Position numbers and translations under genes: made by a program. Positions 16,648-25,588 of a DNA stretch of 64,000 nt are shown here, piece after piece. Location: the NCBI RefSeq assembly GCF_031453615.1, contig NZ_JAVIZT010000001.1:496001-560000 (forward strand). The letters are read 5' to 3'. The stretch comes from Microbacterium sp. SORGH_AS_0428. Lineage in GTDB: Bacteria > Actinomycetota > Actinomycetes > Actinomycetales > Microbacteriaceae. Numbering within the stretch: position 1 is the stretch's first letter; each line of letters opens with the position of its first letter. The notes beneath the pieces were generated by a model. The model saw nothing but the letters and a program-made list of their open reading frames with translations, ran no database searches and was not told the DNA's origin.

Positions 16648-19064
16648 CGTGCACTCCTGTTCCCTGCGGCGGCGTCGAACGCCTTCTTCGTCGCCTTCTC
16701 ATCGCGTCGACCACCGAAGTAGGCGGCGATCACGCGCCCGAGCCCGCGCAGCGTCTGCCCGTTCACGAGCGTCAGCACGGCTCCGGTGAGCCGGCGGGTG
16801 GCGAGCCCGCCGCTCATCTTGGAGATCACCCGGAACGGGCCGTTCAGCAGGAACAGCACGTTCAGATCGGGCGTGCCCGCGTCTTCCGCCTTGCGACGGC
16901 GTCCGTCGAGGATGCGGAAGCCGAGCCGCCCGAGCGGACTGCGCGCCTCGGCCAGCCGATCCATGGGGTCGTTCTCCCCTAGCGGGCCGGCGGGCCAGCG
17001 CGGGTCGGGGACAGAGCGCCCGAGAAGCGCTGCGAACTCGGCATCGGTCGCGGCCGCGCCCCCACCCGCGTGCGCGGCACCCGTGAGCGCCACACCGTCG
17101 CGCTCGACGGTCGCCGTGAGATCCAGGGCTTCCACGTGTGCGCCGACCGCGATCTCGTACGTGCCGCGCTCGACGATCCACGTGTTGGTCGCGACGTCGA
17201 AGACACGGAAGGTGCGCTCACCGAACGGCAGCGCGACGCGGAGCGACTGGCCGGGCTCCAGTCGCACCTTCGCGTAGCCCTTCAGCTCGCGACGGGGACG
17301 CGCGAGCGCGCTGCCCCCGGTGCGTCCGACATACATCTGGACCACATCGCTCCCGGCGCGAGCCCCGGTGTTGGTGACCGTGACCTCGGCGCCGTCGGCA
17401 TCCACGACGAGATCGGAGTAGGCGAATCTCGTGTAGCTCAAGCCGTAGCCGAACGGGAAGTCGACCGGCACGCCGAACGTGTCGTAGTGCCGGTAGCCGA
17501 CGAACGGCCCTTCGCGGTACTCCGCGGTGCGCGCGGCGCTCGGGAACGTCTCGGCCGTGGGGGTGTCCTCGAGGGCGCGGGGCATCGTCTCGGCCAGTCG
17601 CCCGCCGGGATCCACGGTGCCGGTGAGCACATCCACGACAGCCTCGGCGCCCGCCTGGCCGCCCAGGTATGTGTGCAGCAGCGCGGCGGTATCCGTCGCC
17701 CACGGCATCGAGACCACGCCTCCGGCACTGATCAGCACGACTGTTCGGGGGTTCACCCGGTGCACGTCGCGCAGCAGGCGAACCTGCTCGTCCGGCAGAT
17801 CGAGAGTCGCGCGGTCCATCCCCTCCGACTCGGCGATCTCGGGGAGGCCGAGGCTCAGCACCACGACATCCGCGCGTCCGGCGAGCGTCAGAGCCTCCGC
17901 ACGAAGCGCCTCGTCGGCGCGACCGTCGCGGCGGAATCCCTCCGCGACGCCCACGACGTCGAGGGTCGAGTCCGGCAGGACGCCGGCGAGTGTGGGCAAC
18001 GTCGTGGGATTCACGAGCGAGGATCCGGCGCCCTGGTAGCGGGGCGCGGTGGCGAACGCACCGACGAGAGCCACCTTGGTCCCGGCCGCGAGCGGCAGCA
18101 GGTCGCCTTCATTGCGCAGCAGCACGGTGGACTCCGCGGCGGCCCGACGAGCGAGCGCGTGATGCGCGGGGAGATCGACGATCGCGGCCGCGCGCGCGGT
18201 CACGCGTCGCACCAGGTCGATCAGCTCCGCGACGCGGGCGTCCAGGTCCGTCACCGCGAGCCGTCCCGACTCGACCGCAGCCACGATCTCGCGCGCGGAG
18301 TCGAAGCCCGGCGAGGGCATCTCCAGCGCGGCGCCGGCGGCGACCGCGGCGACCGCATCGTTGGAGCCGCCCCAGTCGGAGATCACGGCACCGTCGAAGC
18401 CCCACTCCTCACGGAGGATCTCCGTCAGCAGATGGGCGTTCTCGTGGGCGTAGACGCCGTTGACGAGGTTGTAGGAGGACATGATCGCCCAGGGGGCTGC
18501 CTCGCGGACGACGATCTCGAAAGCGGTCAGGTAGATCTCGCGCAGCGTGCGCTCATCGACGACGGAGTCGCTGACCATGCGGCGCAGCTCCTGGCTGTTG
18601 ACCGCGAAGTGCTTGGGGGTGGCCGCCACTCCCTCGGACTGGATGCCGCGCACGTACGCGGCGGCCAGTCGGCCTGCGAGCTCGGGGTCTTCGGAGAAGT
18701 ACTCGAAGCTGCGGCCGCCGAGAGGGCTGCGCTTGATGTTGAGACCCGGCCCGAGCAGCACGCCGACGCCCTGCGAGGATGCTTCGCGGCCGAGGGCCGC
18801 ACCGATCTGCTCGGCCAGCTCGTCGTCCCAGCTGCCGGCGATCGTGGCGGCGGTCGGGAAGCACGTGGCCGGTTCCGAGCCGTTGATGCCGAGGTGGTCG
18901 GCGGAACCGACCTGCTTGCGCACACCGTGAGGGCCGTCAGCAAGCCACACGGGCGGCAGCGCGACGCGTTCGATCGCTCGCGTCTGCCACGTGTTGGCGC
19001 CGCTCAGCAGGGCCGCTTTCTCGAGCAGCGAGAGACTCGCCACGAGCGAGGGGGTGTCTTTCAC
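16644..19064 (-). CDS. Glycoside hydrolase family 3 protein, cytoplasmic, beta-glucosidase-like
   Basis: An 806-residue GH3 enzyme with no signal peptide. It carries the N-terminal barrel domain with the nucleophile Asp230 in VISDWGGSND. The conserved substrate-binding KHFAVNSQE motif lies upstream (about residue 153). The alpha/beta sandwich domain follows (about 330-560), then a fibronectin III-like domain with FPFGYGLSYT. A C-terminal extension of about 130 residues (after residue 670) has no recognised domain and includes a helical segment. The GTG at 19064 begins the conserved KDTPSLVASL region; upstream in frame is non-coding. It overlaps gtrA-like by 4 bp. Substrate is unknown; retaining beta-glucosidase or related activity is expected. 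Confidence 0.9.
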   Translation of the reverse strand: MKDTPSLVASLSLLEKAALLSGANTWQTRAIERVALPPVWLADGPHGVRKQVGSADHLGINGSEPATCFPTAATIAGSWDDELAEQIGAALGREASSQGVGVLLGPGLNIKRSPLGGRSFEYFSEDPELAGRLAAAYVRGIQSEGVAATPKHFAVNSQELRRMVSDSVVDERTLREIYLTAFEIVVREAAPWAIMSSYNLVNGVYAHENAHLLTEILREEWGFDGAVISDWGGSNDAVAAVAAGAALEMPSPGFDSAREIVAAVESGRLAVTDLDARVAELIDLVRRVTARAAAIVDLPAHHALARRAAAESTVLLRNEGDLLPLAAGTKVALVGAFATAPRYQGAGSSLVNPTTLPTLAGVLPDSTLDVVGVAEGFRRDGRADEALRAEALTLAGRADVVVLSLGLPEIAESEGMDRATLDLPDEQVRLLRDVHRVNPRTVVLISAGGVVSMPWATDTAALLHTYLGGQAGAEAVVDVLTGTVDPGGRLAETMPRALEDTPTAETFPSAARTAEYREGPFVGYRHYDTFGVPVDFPFGYGLSYTRFAYSDLVVDADGAEVTVTNTGARAGSDVVQMYVGRTGGSALARPRRELKGYAKVRLEPGQSLRVALPFGERTFRVFDVATNTWIVERGTYEIAVGAHVEALDLTATVERDGVALTGAAHAGGGAAATDAEFAALLGRSVPDPRWPAGPLGENDPMDRLAEARSPLGRLGFRILDGRRRKAEDAGTPDLNVLFLLNGPFRVISKMSGGLATRRLTGAVLTLVNGQTLRGLGRVIAAYFGGRRDEKATKKAFDAAAGNRSAR

Positions 19065-19120
19065 AATGGGTCTTTCTTGGTCGTTCGCGTCGCGCGTCGA
19101 GCGCGGAAGGGGTGAGTGGC

Positions 19121-19154
19121 CGCCGGGCCGGCGAGCAGATTCTCCGGCCCGGCG
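19121..19154 (-). terminator. Hairpin after the membrane GH3 gene
   Basis: An 11-bp inverted repeat (19121-19131 with 19144-19154, CGCCGGGCCGG and complement) lies 9 bp past the stop of the upstream GH3 gene and 57 bp before the next GH3 start. No U-tract is seen, so partial read-through is possible. Confidence 0.6.
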
Positions 19155-19162
19155 ACCACGGC

Positions 19163-22123
19163 TCATCCGGCCGTCACGGTGCTGCGACGGTGACGACGCA
19201 CGCGCAGCACGACCATGACGACGGCTCCCAGGATCAGCAGTCCCATCACCGACGTGATGACGATCTGCCAGACGACCCACGCCGGCGGCGTGTAGGCGAC
19301 GGTCGCGCCAGGAGCGAGGCCGTTCATCGCGTTCGAGTTGGCGACCGTGAACAGGATGTTGTGAGTCGCCTGACGGATGTCCGTCACGGCCTTGGCCGAG
19401 CTCGAGTCGTTGAACGACTTGGAGGGCTGGAAGGTCAGCATCAGGTCGGTGCCGCCGGCGATGCCCTCGTTGGGGTTCATGTACGGGTAGAGGTTGAAGT
19501 CCGAGATGGCGAAGCCCTCGAAGCCCCACTCCCCCCGCAGAACCGTGTCCATGAGCGCCTCGGAGCCACCCGCCCAATGCGAGCCGATGCGGTTGAACGA
19601 GCTCATGATGCCCGCGGCGCCGATCGTCGTGGTGTCCAGCGTTCCCTGATCGTCGGCGAGGTAGGTGACCTCCATGGAGATGTTCTTGACACCGATCTCG
19701 AAGGGCTTCAGGTAGATCTCCCGGATCGCCTGCTCGTTCGCCCAGGTGGCGAGACCGTTGTTGACACGGTTCGTCTCCTGCTCGTTCATCGCATAGTGCT
19801 TGATGAGCGTGTAGACACCCTTCGTGCCGACACCGTTCGCGACAGCCGTGAGCAACTCGCCCGAGAGCACGGGGTCCTCGGAGTAGTACTCGAAGTTGCG
19901 TCCGCCGAACGGCGAGCGATGCAGGTTGACCGCCGGGGCGTACCAGCCGTTGATGTTCTTGAAGATCGCCTCATTGCCGAGCATCACACCCATCGCGCGA
20001 CCCAGCTCCACATCCCACGTCTGTGCGATGAGCACCTCGGACGGGTAGGCGGTGCCGTTGATCGCGGAGTTGATGAAGGAGGAGAACCCCGCGGGGCCGT
20101 CCGGCTCGAGCGTCTGGGGCTTTCCGATCGAACCGATCGCCGCCGTCTGGTACGCGCCGTTCAGGAGCATCGCCGACATGTCGCCGACGCTCAGCGAGTC
20201 GAGCAGCTCGTCCCACTTCGGGTCGTCCTTCGCGAGACCGCGCATGTCGATCAGGGACAGGTCGGATGCGGCGCCCGTGGCGGGCATCTCGCCCTCGAAC
20301 GCCTCAGCCTCGGCGTCGGCATCCCACGCGTCGAACCCTGCGGCGACCGCCTCGTCCGCCACGAGCATGTCGCCCGTCGGAGCGGTCGGGAAGGTGCCCG
20401 CGAAGTCGGCACGCGAGAACACGGGGATCTTGCCCGCCTCGCCGTCGGTGGTGAACTGGGCCGACACGTCGTCGAACTGGTTCGTGACCTCGGTCAGGTC
20501 GGAGGAGCGGTGATCGTCACCGGAGTAGACGACGTCCTCGGCGACCGTGTAGCGCACGGGCTCGGTCCCTGCGGCGACGGTGTGCGAGTCTGTCCGGACG
20601 GTGAGCTCGTACTCCCCCGCCTCGAGCACGTAGGCGCGCTCGTTCAGGTAGTCGTACGAGGCCATGTCCTCGACGGCGACCTCGATCGTCACCTGCTCGC
20701 TCGCGCCGGGCTCGATCACTCCGGTCTTGGCGAAGCCGCCGAGCACGACGGCAGACTTCTCGATGCCGCCCGGCGTGTAGGGGGCCGAGTAGTAGAGCTG
20801 CACCACGTCGCGGCCGGCGACCGAGCCGGTGTTGGTGACGTCCACGGTGACCGCGATGCTGCCATCCATCTCGCCCGCCTCGGTGCCGGTGATCGCCCAC
20901 GCGAAGTCGGTGTAGCTCAGTCCGTAGCCGAACGGGTAGACGACGGCCTGGTCGTAGTCGATGAAGCCCTCGACCGCGGCGGTCTCGTAGTAGCGGTAGC
21001 CGAAGTAGATGCCCTCTGCGTAGTTGACGAAGGGCGCCTCGTCGGTGACCGTGGCGTTCGAGGTCGCGCTCTCGGTCACGGGAACCGGATACGACGGGGC
21101 GACGTTGTCGTAGATGAAGTTGCCGAAGTTGGCGAACGTCGGGTCCGCCGTGAAGTCGTCCGCCCAGAGGTCGACGGTGCGACCGGAGGGATTCACCTCG
21201 CCCGAGAGGATGCGTCCGAGCGCGTTGAACGCGGTCGCACCGGGCGAACCCGCCAGCAGCACGGCGTCGATGTCCGCGTCGCGCTGCAGGTCACCGAGCT
21301 CGAGCGTGGTCGAGGCGTTCACGACGACGACGACCTTCTCGAAGTTGGCCTGAGCGAGGGCGATCATGTCGCGCTCGTCCTTGTTGAGCTCGAGCTGGTG
21401 CTGACCGGGCTCGGCGTTGTCATCCCACGCCGACATGTCCTGGGTCAGGTCGCCGCCCTCGCCGCCGGGCCGGCCGATGAACACGATGGCCGCGTCGTTG
21501 AACTGCCCGAACGTGCCCGCCTGCGCCTCGTACTGCCCCACCGGCATCTCGCCGATGTTGTACGTGGAGATGTCAGGGCGGTCCATCTCGATGTGACCGC
21601 GCGGGTTCTCCGCGGCGAAGCTCTCGATGGCGCCGTACACGGCGTCGTTCACACCGAAGCCGGCGTTCTCGATGCCCTGACGTGCGGTGATCGCGGAGTT
21701 GGTGTCGACCGAGCCCGAACCGGAGCCGCCGTAGACGGGATCGGCGGCCGCGCGACCGAACATCGTCACCTGTGCGCCACCCGCCAGCGGCAGGGCCGCA
21801 GCATCGTTCTTTGCGAGCACGATGCCGCCGGCGCCGATCTGCTCGACGAGCTCCAGCGCGGCCGCATCCACCTCGTCGAGGGAGGCATAGTCGGCCGAGT
21901 AGTACTCGGTGTCCCACCCCTCGGACTCCTCCGAGTTGGTGAACGTGTAGGTGCCGGATCCGAGCTGCGACGCCACCCATCCGGTCGCGACGTTGAGCGC
22001 GACGTTGACGACGACCGTGAGGATCGTCACGAGGGCGAGGATCGGGATCCAGATCGCCAGGTACTTCTTGTTGGACATTCGGGCCTTCACGGCCGCGGCG
22101 CCCGAGGATGGGCGTGCGTTCAC
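19163..22123 (-). CDS. Membrane-anchored GH3-family protein with reversed domain order
   Basis: A 986-residue protein with hydrophobic helices at both ends (about 23-46 and 945-972, the latter followed by an Arg-rich cytoplasmic tail). The order is unusual. The GH3 C-terminal sandwich domain comes first (about 85-330, with VVNAST), then a fibronectin III-like domain containing FGYGLSYTDF (about 395-490). The catalytic barrel comes last (about 620-910), with KHYAMNEQETNRV and the nucleophile Asp875 in the motif AISDFN, where most GH3 enzymes have SDW. The soluble part should lie outside the cell. Such permuted GH3 enzymes are known in a few Gram-positive bacteria. Substrate is unknown; a surface or imported glycan is the natural guess. 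Confidence 0.88.
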   Translation of the reverse strand: MNARPSSGAAAVKARMSNKKYLAIWIPILALVTILTVVVNVALNVATGWVASQLGSGTYTFTNSEESEGWDTEYYSADYASLDEVDAAALELVEQIGAGGIVLAKNDAAALPLAGGAQVTMFGRAAADPVYGGSGSGSVDTNSAITARQGIENAGFGVNDAVYGAIESFAAENPRGHIEMDRPDISTYNIGEMPVGQYEAQAGTFGQFNDAAIVFIGRPGGEGGDLTQDMSAWDDNAEPGQHQLELNKDERDMIALAQANFEKVVVVVNASTTLELGDLQRDADIDAVLLAGSPGATAFNALGRILSGEVNPSGRTVDLWADDFTADPTFANFGNFIYDNVAPSYPVPVTESATSNATVTDEAPFVNYAEGIYFGYRYYETAAVEGFIDYDQAVVYPFGYGLSYTDFAWAITGTEAGEMDGSIAVTVDVTNTGSVAGRDVVQLYYSAPYTPGGIEKSAVVLGGFAKTGVIEPGASEQVTIEVAVEDMASYDYLNERAYVLEAGEYELTVRTDSHTVAAGTEPVRYTVAEDVVYSGDDHRSSDLTEVTNQFDDVSAQFTTDGEAGKIPVFSRADFAGTFPTAPTGDMLVADEAVAAGFDAWDADAEAEAFEGEMPATGAASDLSLIDMRGLAKDDPKWDELLDSLSVGDMSAMLLNGAYQTAAIGSIGKPQTLEPDGPAGFSSFINSAINGTAYPSEVLIAQTWDVELGRAMGVMLGNEAIFKNINGWYAPAVNLHRSPFGGRNFEYYSEDPVLSGELLTAVANGVGTKGVYTLIKHYAMNEQETNRVNNGLATWANEQAIREIYLKPFEIGVKNISMEVTYLADDQGTLDTTTIGAAGIMSSFNRIGSHWAGGSEALMDTVLRGEWGFEGFAISDFNLYPYMNPNEGIAGGTDLMLTFQPSKSFNDSSSAKAVTDIRQATHNILFTVANSNAMNGLAPGATVAYTPPAWVVWQIVITSVMGLLILGAVVMVVLRVRRHRRSTVTAG

Positions 22124-22163
22124 GACGGTTCTCCTTCGGTGGTGTGACGCGTTATCGGACAGC

Positions 22164-22190
22164 CCACCCGGCGGCTGAGCCGCCGGGTGG
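22164..22190 (-). terminator. Hairpin after the small lipoprotein gene
   Basis: A 12-bp perfect stem (22164-22175 and 22179-22190) with a TGA loop, 10 bp beyond the stop of the small lipoprotein gene and upstream of the membrane GH3 gene. Likely a factor-independent terminator or mRNA 3' stabiliser. Confidence 0.65.
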
Positions 22191-22199
22191 AGCCGGATA

Positions 22200-22607
22200 T
22201 CAGTTGGAGGCCTCGGAGATGGTGCCGTCCTGGTCGATCTGGTAGGTCGTGCCCGACTCGGCCGAGACGGCCTCGATGACGTACTTGCCGTCCTTCACGT
22301 TGACCGTGCCGGTCACGCGCTCGGCGGCCTCGGACTTGACGAAGGGCATGACGAGCAGACCGTACTTCTCGGTCGGCTGCTTGACGTCGCCGGCGAGCAT
22401 GATCTGCGTGAGGTTCGCGTTCTCGGAGAGCGCGTCCTCGACGGCCTGACGGGCCGTGGTCAGGTCGTCGGCCACGTCCACGTCGGCCGCCTGGTTCTGA
22501 GACGTGGCGGGGGCGGTGTCGCCCGACGAGCACGCGGCGAGCCCGAAGGTGCCGGTGGCGGCGATGAGGGTCGCGAGGACCGCTGCGCGCATCTTGGTGG
22601 TGTTCAT
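22200..22607 (-). CDS. Small secreted lipoprotein of unknown function
   Basis: A 135-residue protein with a lipoprotein signal: positive N-terminus, hydrophobic core, and lipobox GLAAC with Cys26. The mature part of about 110 residues has a short acidic region, a helix (TTARQAVEDALSENANLTQI) and two or three beta strands ending in TYQIDQDGTISEASN. No family was recognised. The ATG at 22607 has a near-perfect AAGGAG Shine-Dalgarno. It is bracketed by two GH3 genes and two hairpins, so it may be a separate transcript; it may be a binding or accessory protein of the extracytoplasmic GH3 enzymes, but nothing in the sequence proves it. Confidence 0.82.
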   Translation of the reverse strand: MNTTKMRAAVLATLIAATGTFGLAACSSGDTAPATSQNQAADVDVADDLTTARQAVEDALSENANLTQIMLAGDVKQPTEKYGLLVMPFVKSEAAERVTGTVNVKDGKYVIEAVSAESGTTYQIDQDGTISEASN

Positions 22608-22705
22608 GTCTGCTCCTTTTGTGTTCCTCCCGGGCGCTTCCACCGCCCGGGTCCTGCTGTGCTGCTCACCTGGGCGCGAAGGATCGGCTCGGGTGCGCAT
22701 GGTGT

Positions 22706-22743
22706 CGGATGCGGTCGGCGACATCGGCCGCCGACCGCATCCG
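22706..22743 (-). terminator. Hairpin terminator after the GH3 lipoprotein gene
   Basis: A 15-bp perfect stem (22706-22720 and 22729-22743, CGGATGCGGTCGGCG and complement) with an 8-nt loop starts 5 bp beyond the GH3 stop. Confidence 0.75.
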
Positions 22744-22748
22744 GGTTC

Positions 22749-25106
22749 TCACTCCGAGATCACCCCGGAGTAGTTGAGGCCGAAGCCGTAGTCGTACGCG
22801 TTGCCGTCGGCGTCGGTGTAGGGCGTCATGTCCTTCGCGACGTCCTCGAGCTGCGCCTCCACCGTGTCCATGTTCGCGGGGAACTGGATGGGCAGACGAC
22901 CCTTGGGCTCGTGCAGGCCCAGCGCCACGTCCAGCAGCGCCGCGTCGCTCGTTCCGAACCCGACGATGAGTGCGTCGGAGTCGGCCTCGAACTCGGCCGG
23001 GATGGTCGCGTTGCTCGCCTTGAGCACCGTGATGAGCGGGATGTCCTTGCCGGACGCCGCGATGGCGTCGCGGGCACGCTCGAAGGCGTCGAGGTCGGAC
23101 TCGTTCAGCACCTTGGACGTCTTGCCGTAGTACGAACGGTTCTCCTTGCTGCCGTCGGCCAGCAGGTCACCGCTGATCGAAGTCTGGCGCACGTTCTCGC
23201 CGTCCGCCGTGTAGGGGCGGTACTGCAGCGAGAGCGGGTAGAACTCCTTCGTCTCCGGGTCACGACCCGCGTTGGTGAAGGTGCCGCCGTTGTCGGGGCT
23301 GTTCAGGCCCACGAGCACCAGGTCGACATCGCTGAGGTCGGGAGCCGTGTAGCTGACGACCTGCTCGTTCTCATCGAGCACGACCTCGTCGGTCAGGACA
23401 GTGCCGAAGTACTCCTCGGCGACCTCGAGATCGATGCCGGCGTACTCCTTGTACTCCGCCGGACCGAAGGCGCCGGCGATCCCGACGTTGTAGGAACGCG
23501 GGATGTAGACCGTCTTGTCCGACCAGTCCTCGGCGTCGGCCGCGGCAACGGTCTCACCGTTGTTCTTGAGCATGACGACGGAGTCGAGCTGCGCGTCGTA
23601 GCCCGCCTTCACCTTGTCGTCGCTCGCGAGGATCTTCTTGGACTCCTCGATGTCGACGAACGGGTTCTCGTAGAGTCCCGGGTTCAGCATGAGCGTCAGG
23701 ATGCGGGCGCCGGACTCACGGAAGCGGGTCTCCGCGTCGATCTCCTGCTCGCCCGCCTCGAACTCCTGCTGCCACAGGTCGGCGGCCTCGAGGATGTGCG
23801 TCGCGTCGTTGACGCCGCCGAACATGTCGTGACCGGTCTCCAGGACCTTCACGTAGCGCTCGGCCGGGGTGAGGTCTTCGGCACCCCACGCCATCGCGAT
23901 GAAGGCATCCGGGTCGTTGACGCCCGTCATGACGCCCCAGTCGGTGACCACGACGCCGTCGTAGCCGTTCTCCTCGCGGAGGATGGCCATGCGGCCGGCG
24001 TCGTACGCCGTTCCCGTGCGGTCGTCGAAGAGCGGCTCGCCGTTCTCATCGAGCGCGATCGAGTACGCGGTCATCACCGCCGCGGAGTCGAGCGATCCGA
24101 GGAAGCCCTCGGTGTGCTCGGACAGGTTTCCGCCGGGGTACACGCCGTACTTGCCGGCCTCGGTGTGAGACTCGCGGCCGCCCTCGCCGGGCCCGTCGCC
24201 CGCCCAGTGCTTGATCATGGCGTTGACCGACTCGGAGCCCCACGTGTCTTCGCCGCCGGTTCCCTGGAACCCGCGGACGTACGCCGCGGCGAGCTCCTCG
24301 TTCTGGGCGACGTCCTCACCGAACGTGCCCGCGACGCGCAGCCAGCGAGGCTCCGTGGCGAGGTCGATCTGCGGGCTGAGGGCGGTCGCGATGCCCAGCG
24401 CACGGTACTCCGCGGACGCCATCTCACCGAACTCCTCGGTGTGCGACGCGTCGAAGGTCGCCGCGAGCCCGAGGCTGGACGGCCAGCGCGAGATGTCGGC
24501 ACCATCGGCGTTGTATCCACCGGAGCCGGCGGTCGAGCGGGGGTCGGAGCTGAAGTTCACCGGCACGTACGGTGTGCCGTCGGTCGCCAGCGTCTCGACG
24601 TAGGCCTGCATCTGGTTGACCCACGGCACCGTCTCGTCGACGTTGCTGCCGGCGGCGTTGAGGACGTTGCGCAGGTTCGACTCGGAGAGATACGTCTCCT
24701 GCGCCTCGGTGAGTCCGTCACCCGGGCTGCGCTCGTGGGAGCTCACCAGCATGAGACCGGCGATCTGCTCGATCGACATCTCGTCGGCGAGGGCGGCAGC
24801 GCGCTCCTTGGAGTCGAGGCGCCAGTCCTCCCACGTGTCGAGCTCGCCGTTGCCGTTCATGTCCTTGAACGCGTAGGTCGCGCCGTCGTCCTTGACCTCG
24901 AGGAGCTCGATGGGACCCTCGGCGGAGTACGACAGCGTCTTTCCGCCGCGCGGGTTCTCGACGACCACGAAGTCCGTGGTGCCGTCCGAGACCTCGCGGG
25001 TCTTGTACGTGGACGAGTCAGCGTCGCCGAACGTGCAACCGGTCAGGGCGATGGCGAGCCCGAATCCGGTGATCACGGCGATCTGCTTGCGTGGCAGAGC
25101 CTTCAT
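22749..25106 (-). CDS. GH3-family lipoprotein, extracellular beta-glycosidase
   Basis: A 785-residue secreted enzyme with a lipobox ALTGC (Cys24), so it should be anchored outside the membrane. An EF-hand-like loop, DMNGNGELDTWED (82-94), may bind calcium. The GH3 barrel follows in normal order, with IKHWAGDGPGEGGRESH (about 308-324) and nucleophile Asp389 in VVTDWG. The sandwich domain occupies about 480-785, ending FGLNYSG; no fibronectin III domain is apparent. The ATG at 25106 is preferred to the ATG at 25112 because AAAGGG lies 8 bases before it. Domain layout resembles exo-acting beta-glucosidases; the substrate is unknown. Confidence 0.9.
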   Translation of the reverse strand: MKALPRKQIAVITGFGLAIALTGCTFGDADSSTYKTREVSDGTTDFVVVENPRGGKTLSYSAEGPIELLEVKDDGATYAFKDMNGNGELDTWEDWRLDSKERAAALADEMSIEQIAGLMLVSSHERSPGDGLTEAQETYLSESNLRNVLNAAGSNVDETVPWVNQMQAYVETLATDGTPYVPVNFSSDPRSTAGSGGYNADGADISRWPSSLGLAATFDASHTEEFGEMASAEYRALGIATALSPQIDLATEPRWLRVAGTFGEDVAQNEELAAAYVRGFQGTGGEDTWGSESVNAMIKHWAGDGPGEGGRESHTEAGKYGVYPGGNLSEHTEGFLGSLDSAAVMTAYSIALDENGEPLFDDRTGTAYDAGRMAILREENGYDGVVVTDWGVMTGVNDPDAFIAMAWGAEDLTPAERYVKVLETGHDMFGGVNDATHILEAADLWQQEFEAGEQEIDAETRFRESGARILTLMLNPGLYENPFVDIEESKKILASDDKVKAGYDAQLDSVVMLKNNGETVAAADAEDWSDKTVYIPRSYNVGIAGAFGPAEYKEYAGIDLEVAEEYFGTVLTDEVVLDENEQVVSYTAPDLSDVDLVLVGLNSPDNGGTFTNAGRDPETKEFYPLSLQYRPYTADGENVRQTSISGDLLADGSKENRSYYGKTSKVLNESDLDAFERARDAIAASGKDIPLITVLKASNATIPAEFEADSDALIVGFGTSDAALLDVALGLHEPKGRLPIQFPANMDTVEAQLEDVAKDMTPYTDADGNAYDYGFGLNYSGVISE

Positions 25107-25203
25107 TGGCATTTCCCTTTCGTCATCGACGACACCCGCACGCGCCATGCGCGCGAATGCTGGCCCCGCCTCTGGGGCCGCACCGCCGATCTCCGCGACT
25201 GCG

Positions 25204-25230
25204 GGACTCTCGGACGGGTACCGAGAGTCC
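25204..25230. promoter_or_regulatory. Inverted repeat upstream of the GH3 lipoprotein gene
   Basis: The 25107-25448 interval holds no gene other than the tRNA end. It contains a 10-bp perfect inverted repeat, GGACTCTCGG at 25204-25213 and its complement at 25221-25230, about 100 bp before the GH3 start. Further small repeats are GGCCCC/GGGGCC at 25162-25179 and the palindrome GCACCGGTGC near 25330. These may be an operator or 5' UTR structures; which one cannot be told. Confidence 0.35.
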
Positions 25231-25410
25231 GTTCAGGGCGGTCTGGTGCTTCTTCGAGGCTGTCACCGAGGAAGTGGCCGGTCCGGGTTTGCGCATGATC
25301 GGTCGATTCCGCTGCACAACCTGTCATCCGCACCGGTGCACCGTGACCGGTTCGTTATCCGAGCGACCGGCGTCGACATACGATGCGAGCAACGCTGCCC
25401 GGAAATGACT

Positions 25411-25437
25411 GAAGGCCCCCGCTTCGCGGAGGCCTTC
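25411..25437 (-). terminator. Hairpin terminator after tRNA-Ala
   Basis: GAAGGCC and GGCCTTC (25411-25417, 25431-25437) enclose an inner CCGC-TTC-GCGG stem with one mismatch. It lies 12 bp beyond the tRNA 3' end. Confidence 0.75.
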
Positions 25438-25448
25438 GTTCGTGTTGG

Positions 25449-25521
25449 TGGACCTGAGGGGACTCGAACCCCTGACCCCCTGCATGCCATGCAGGTGCGC
25501 TACCAGCTGCGCCACAGGCCC
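25449..25521 (-). tRNA. tRNA-Ala (GGC anticodon)
   Basis: A 73-nt cloverleaf can be drawn by eye. The acceptor stem GGGCCTG pairs with CAGGTCC and contains the G3:U70 pair that is the identity element for alanine. The anticodon arm CCTGC-ATGGCAT-GCAGG puts GGC at positions 34-36, reading GCC. The T-arm contains GTTCGAGTC, the discriminator is A, and the genome supplies only CC of the CCA. It lies downstream of rsfS on the same strand, probably cotranscribed. Confidence 0.95.
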
Positions 25522-25588
25522 TCTGTCACCCGTCCGGGCAACTCATTCAGCTTACAACACGGATGAGTCGTGAGCGAAATCAGCCCGG

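Noticed and set aside
16016..16714. GT2 frame extended upstream to 16714
   Set aside because: It overlaps the GtrA-like gene in another frame; ATGA overlap at 16012-16015 fixes the start.
19112..22147. 1011-residue forward frame opposite the membrane GH3 gene
   Set aside because: Shadow of the GH3 coding strand; no recognisable motifs and low-complexity composition.
22659..25298. 879-residue forward frame opposite the GH3 lipoprotein
   Set aside because: Antisense to a clear GH3 gene with lipobox and active site; shadow frame.
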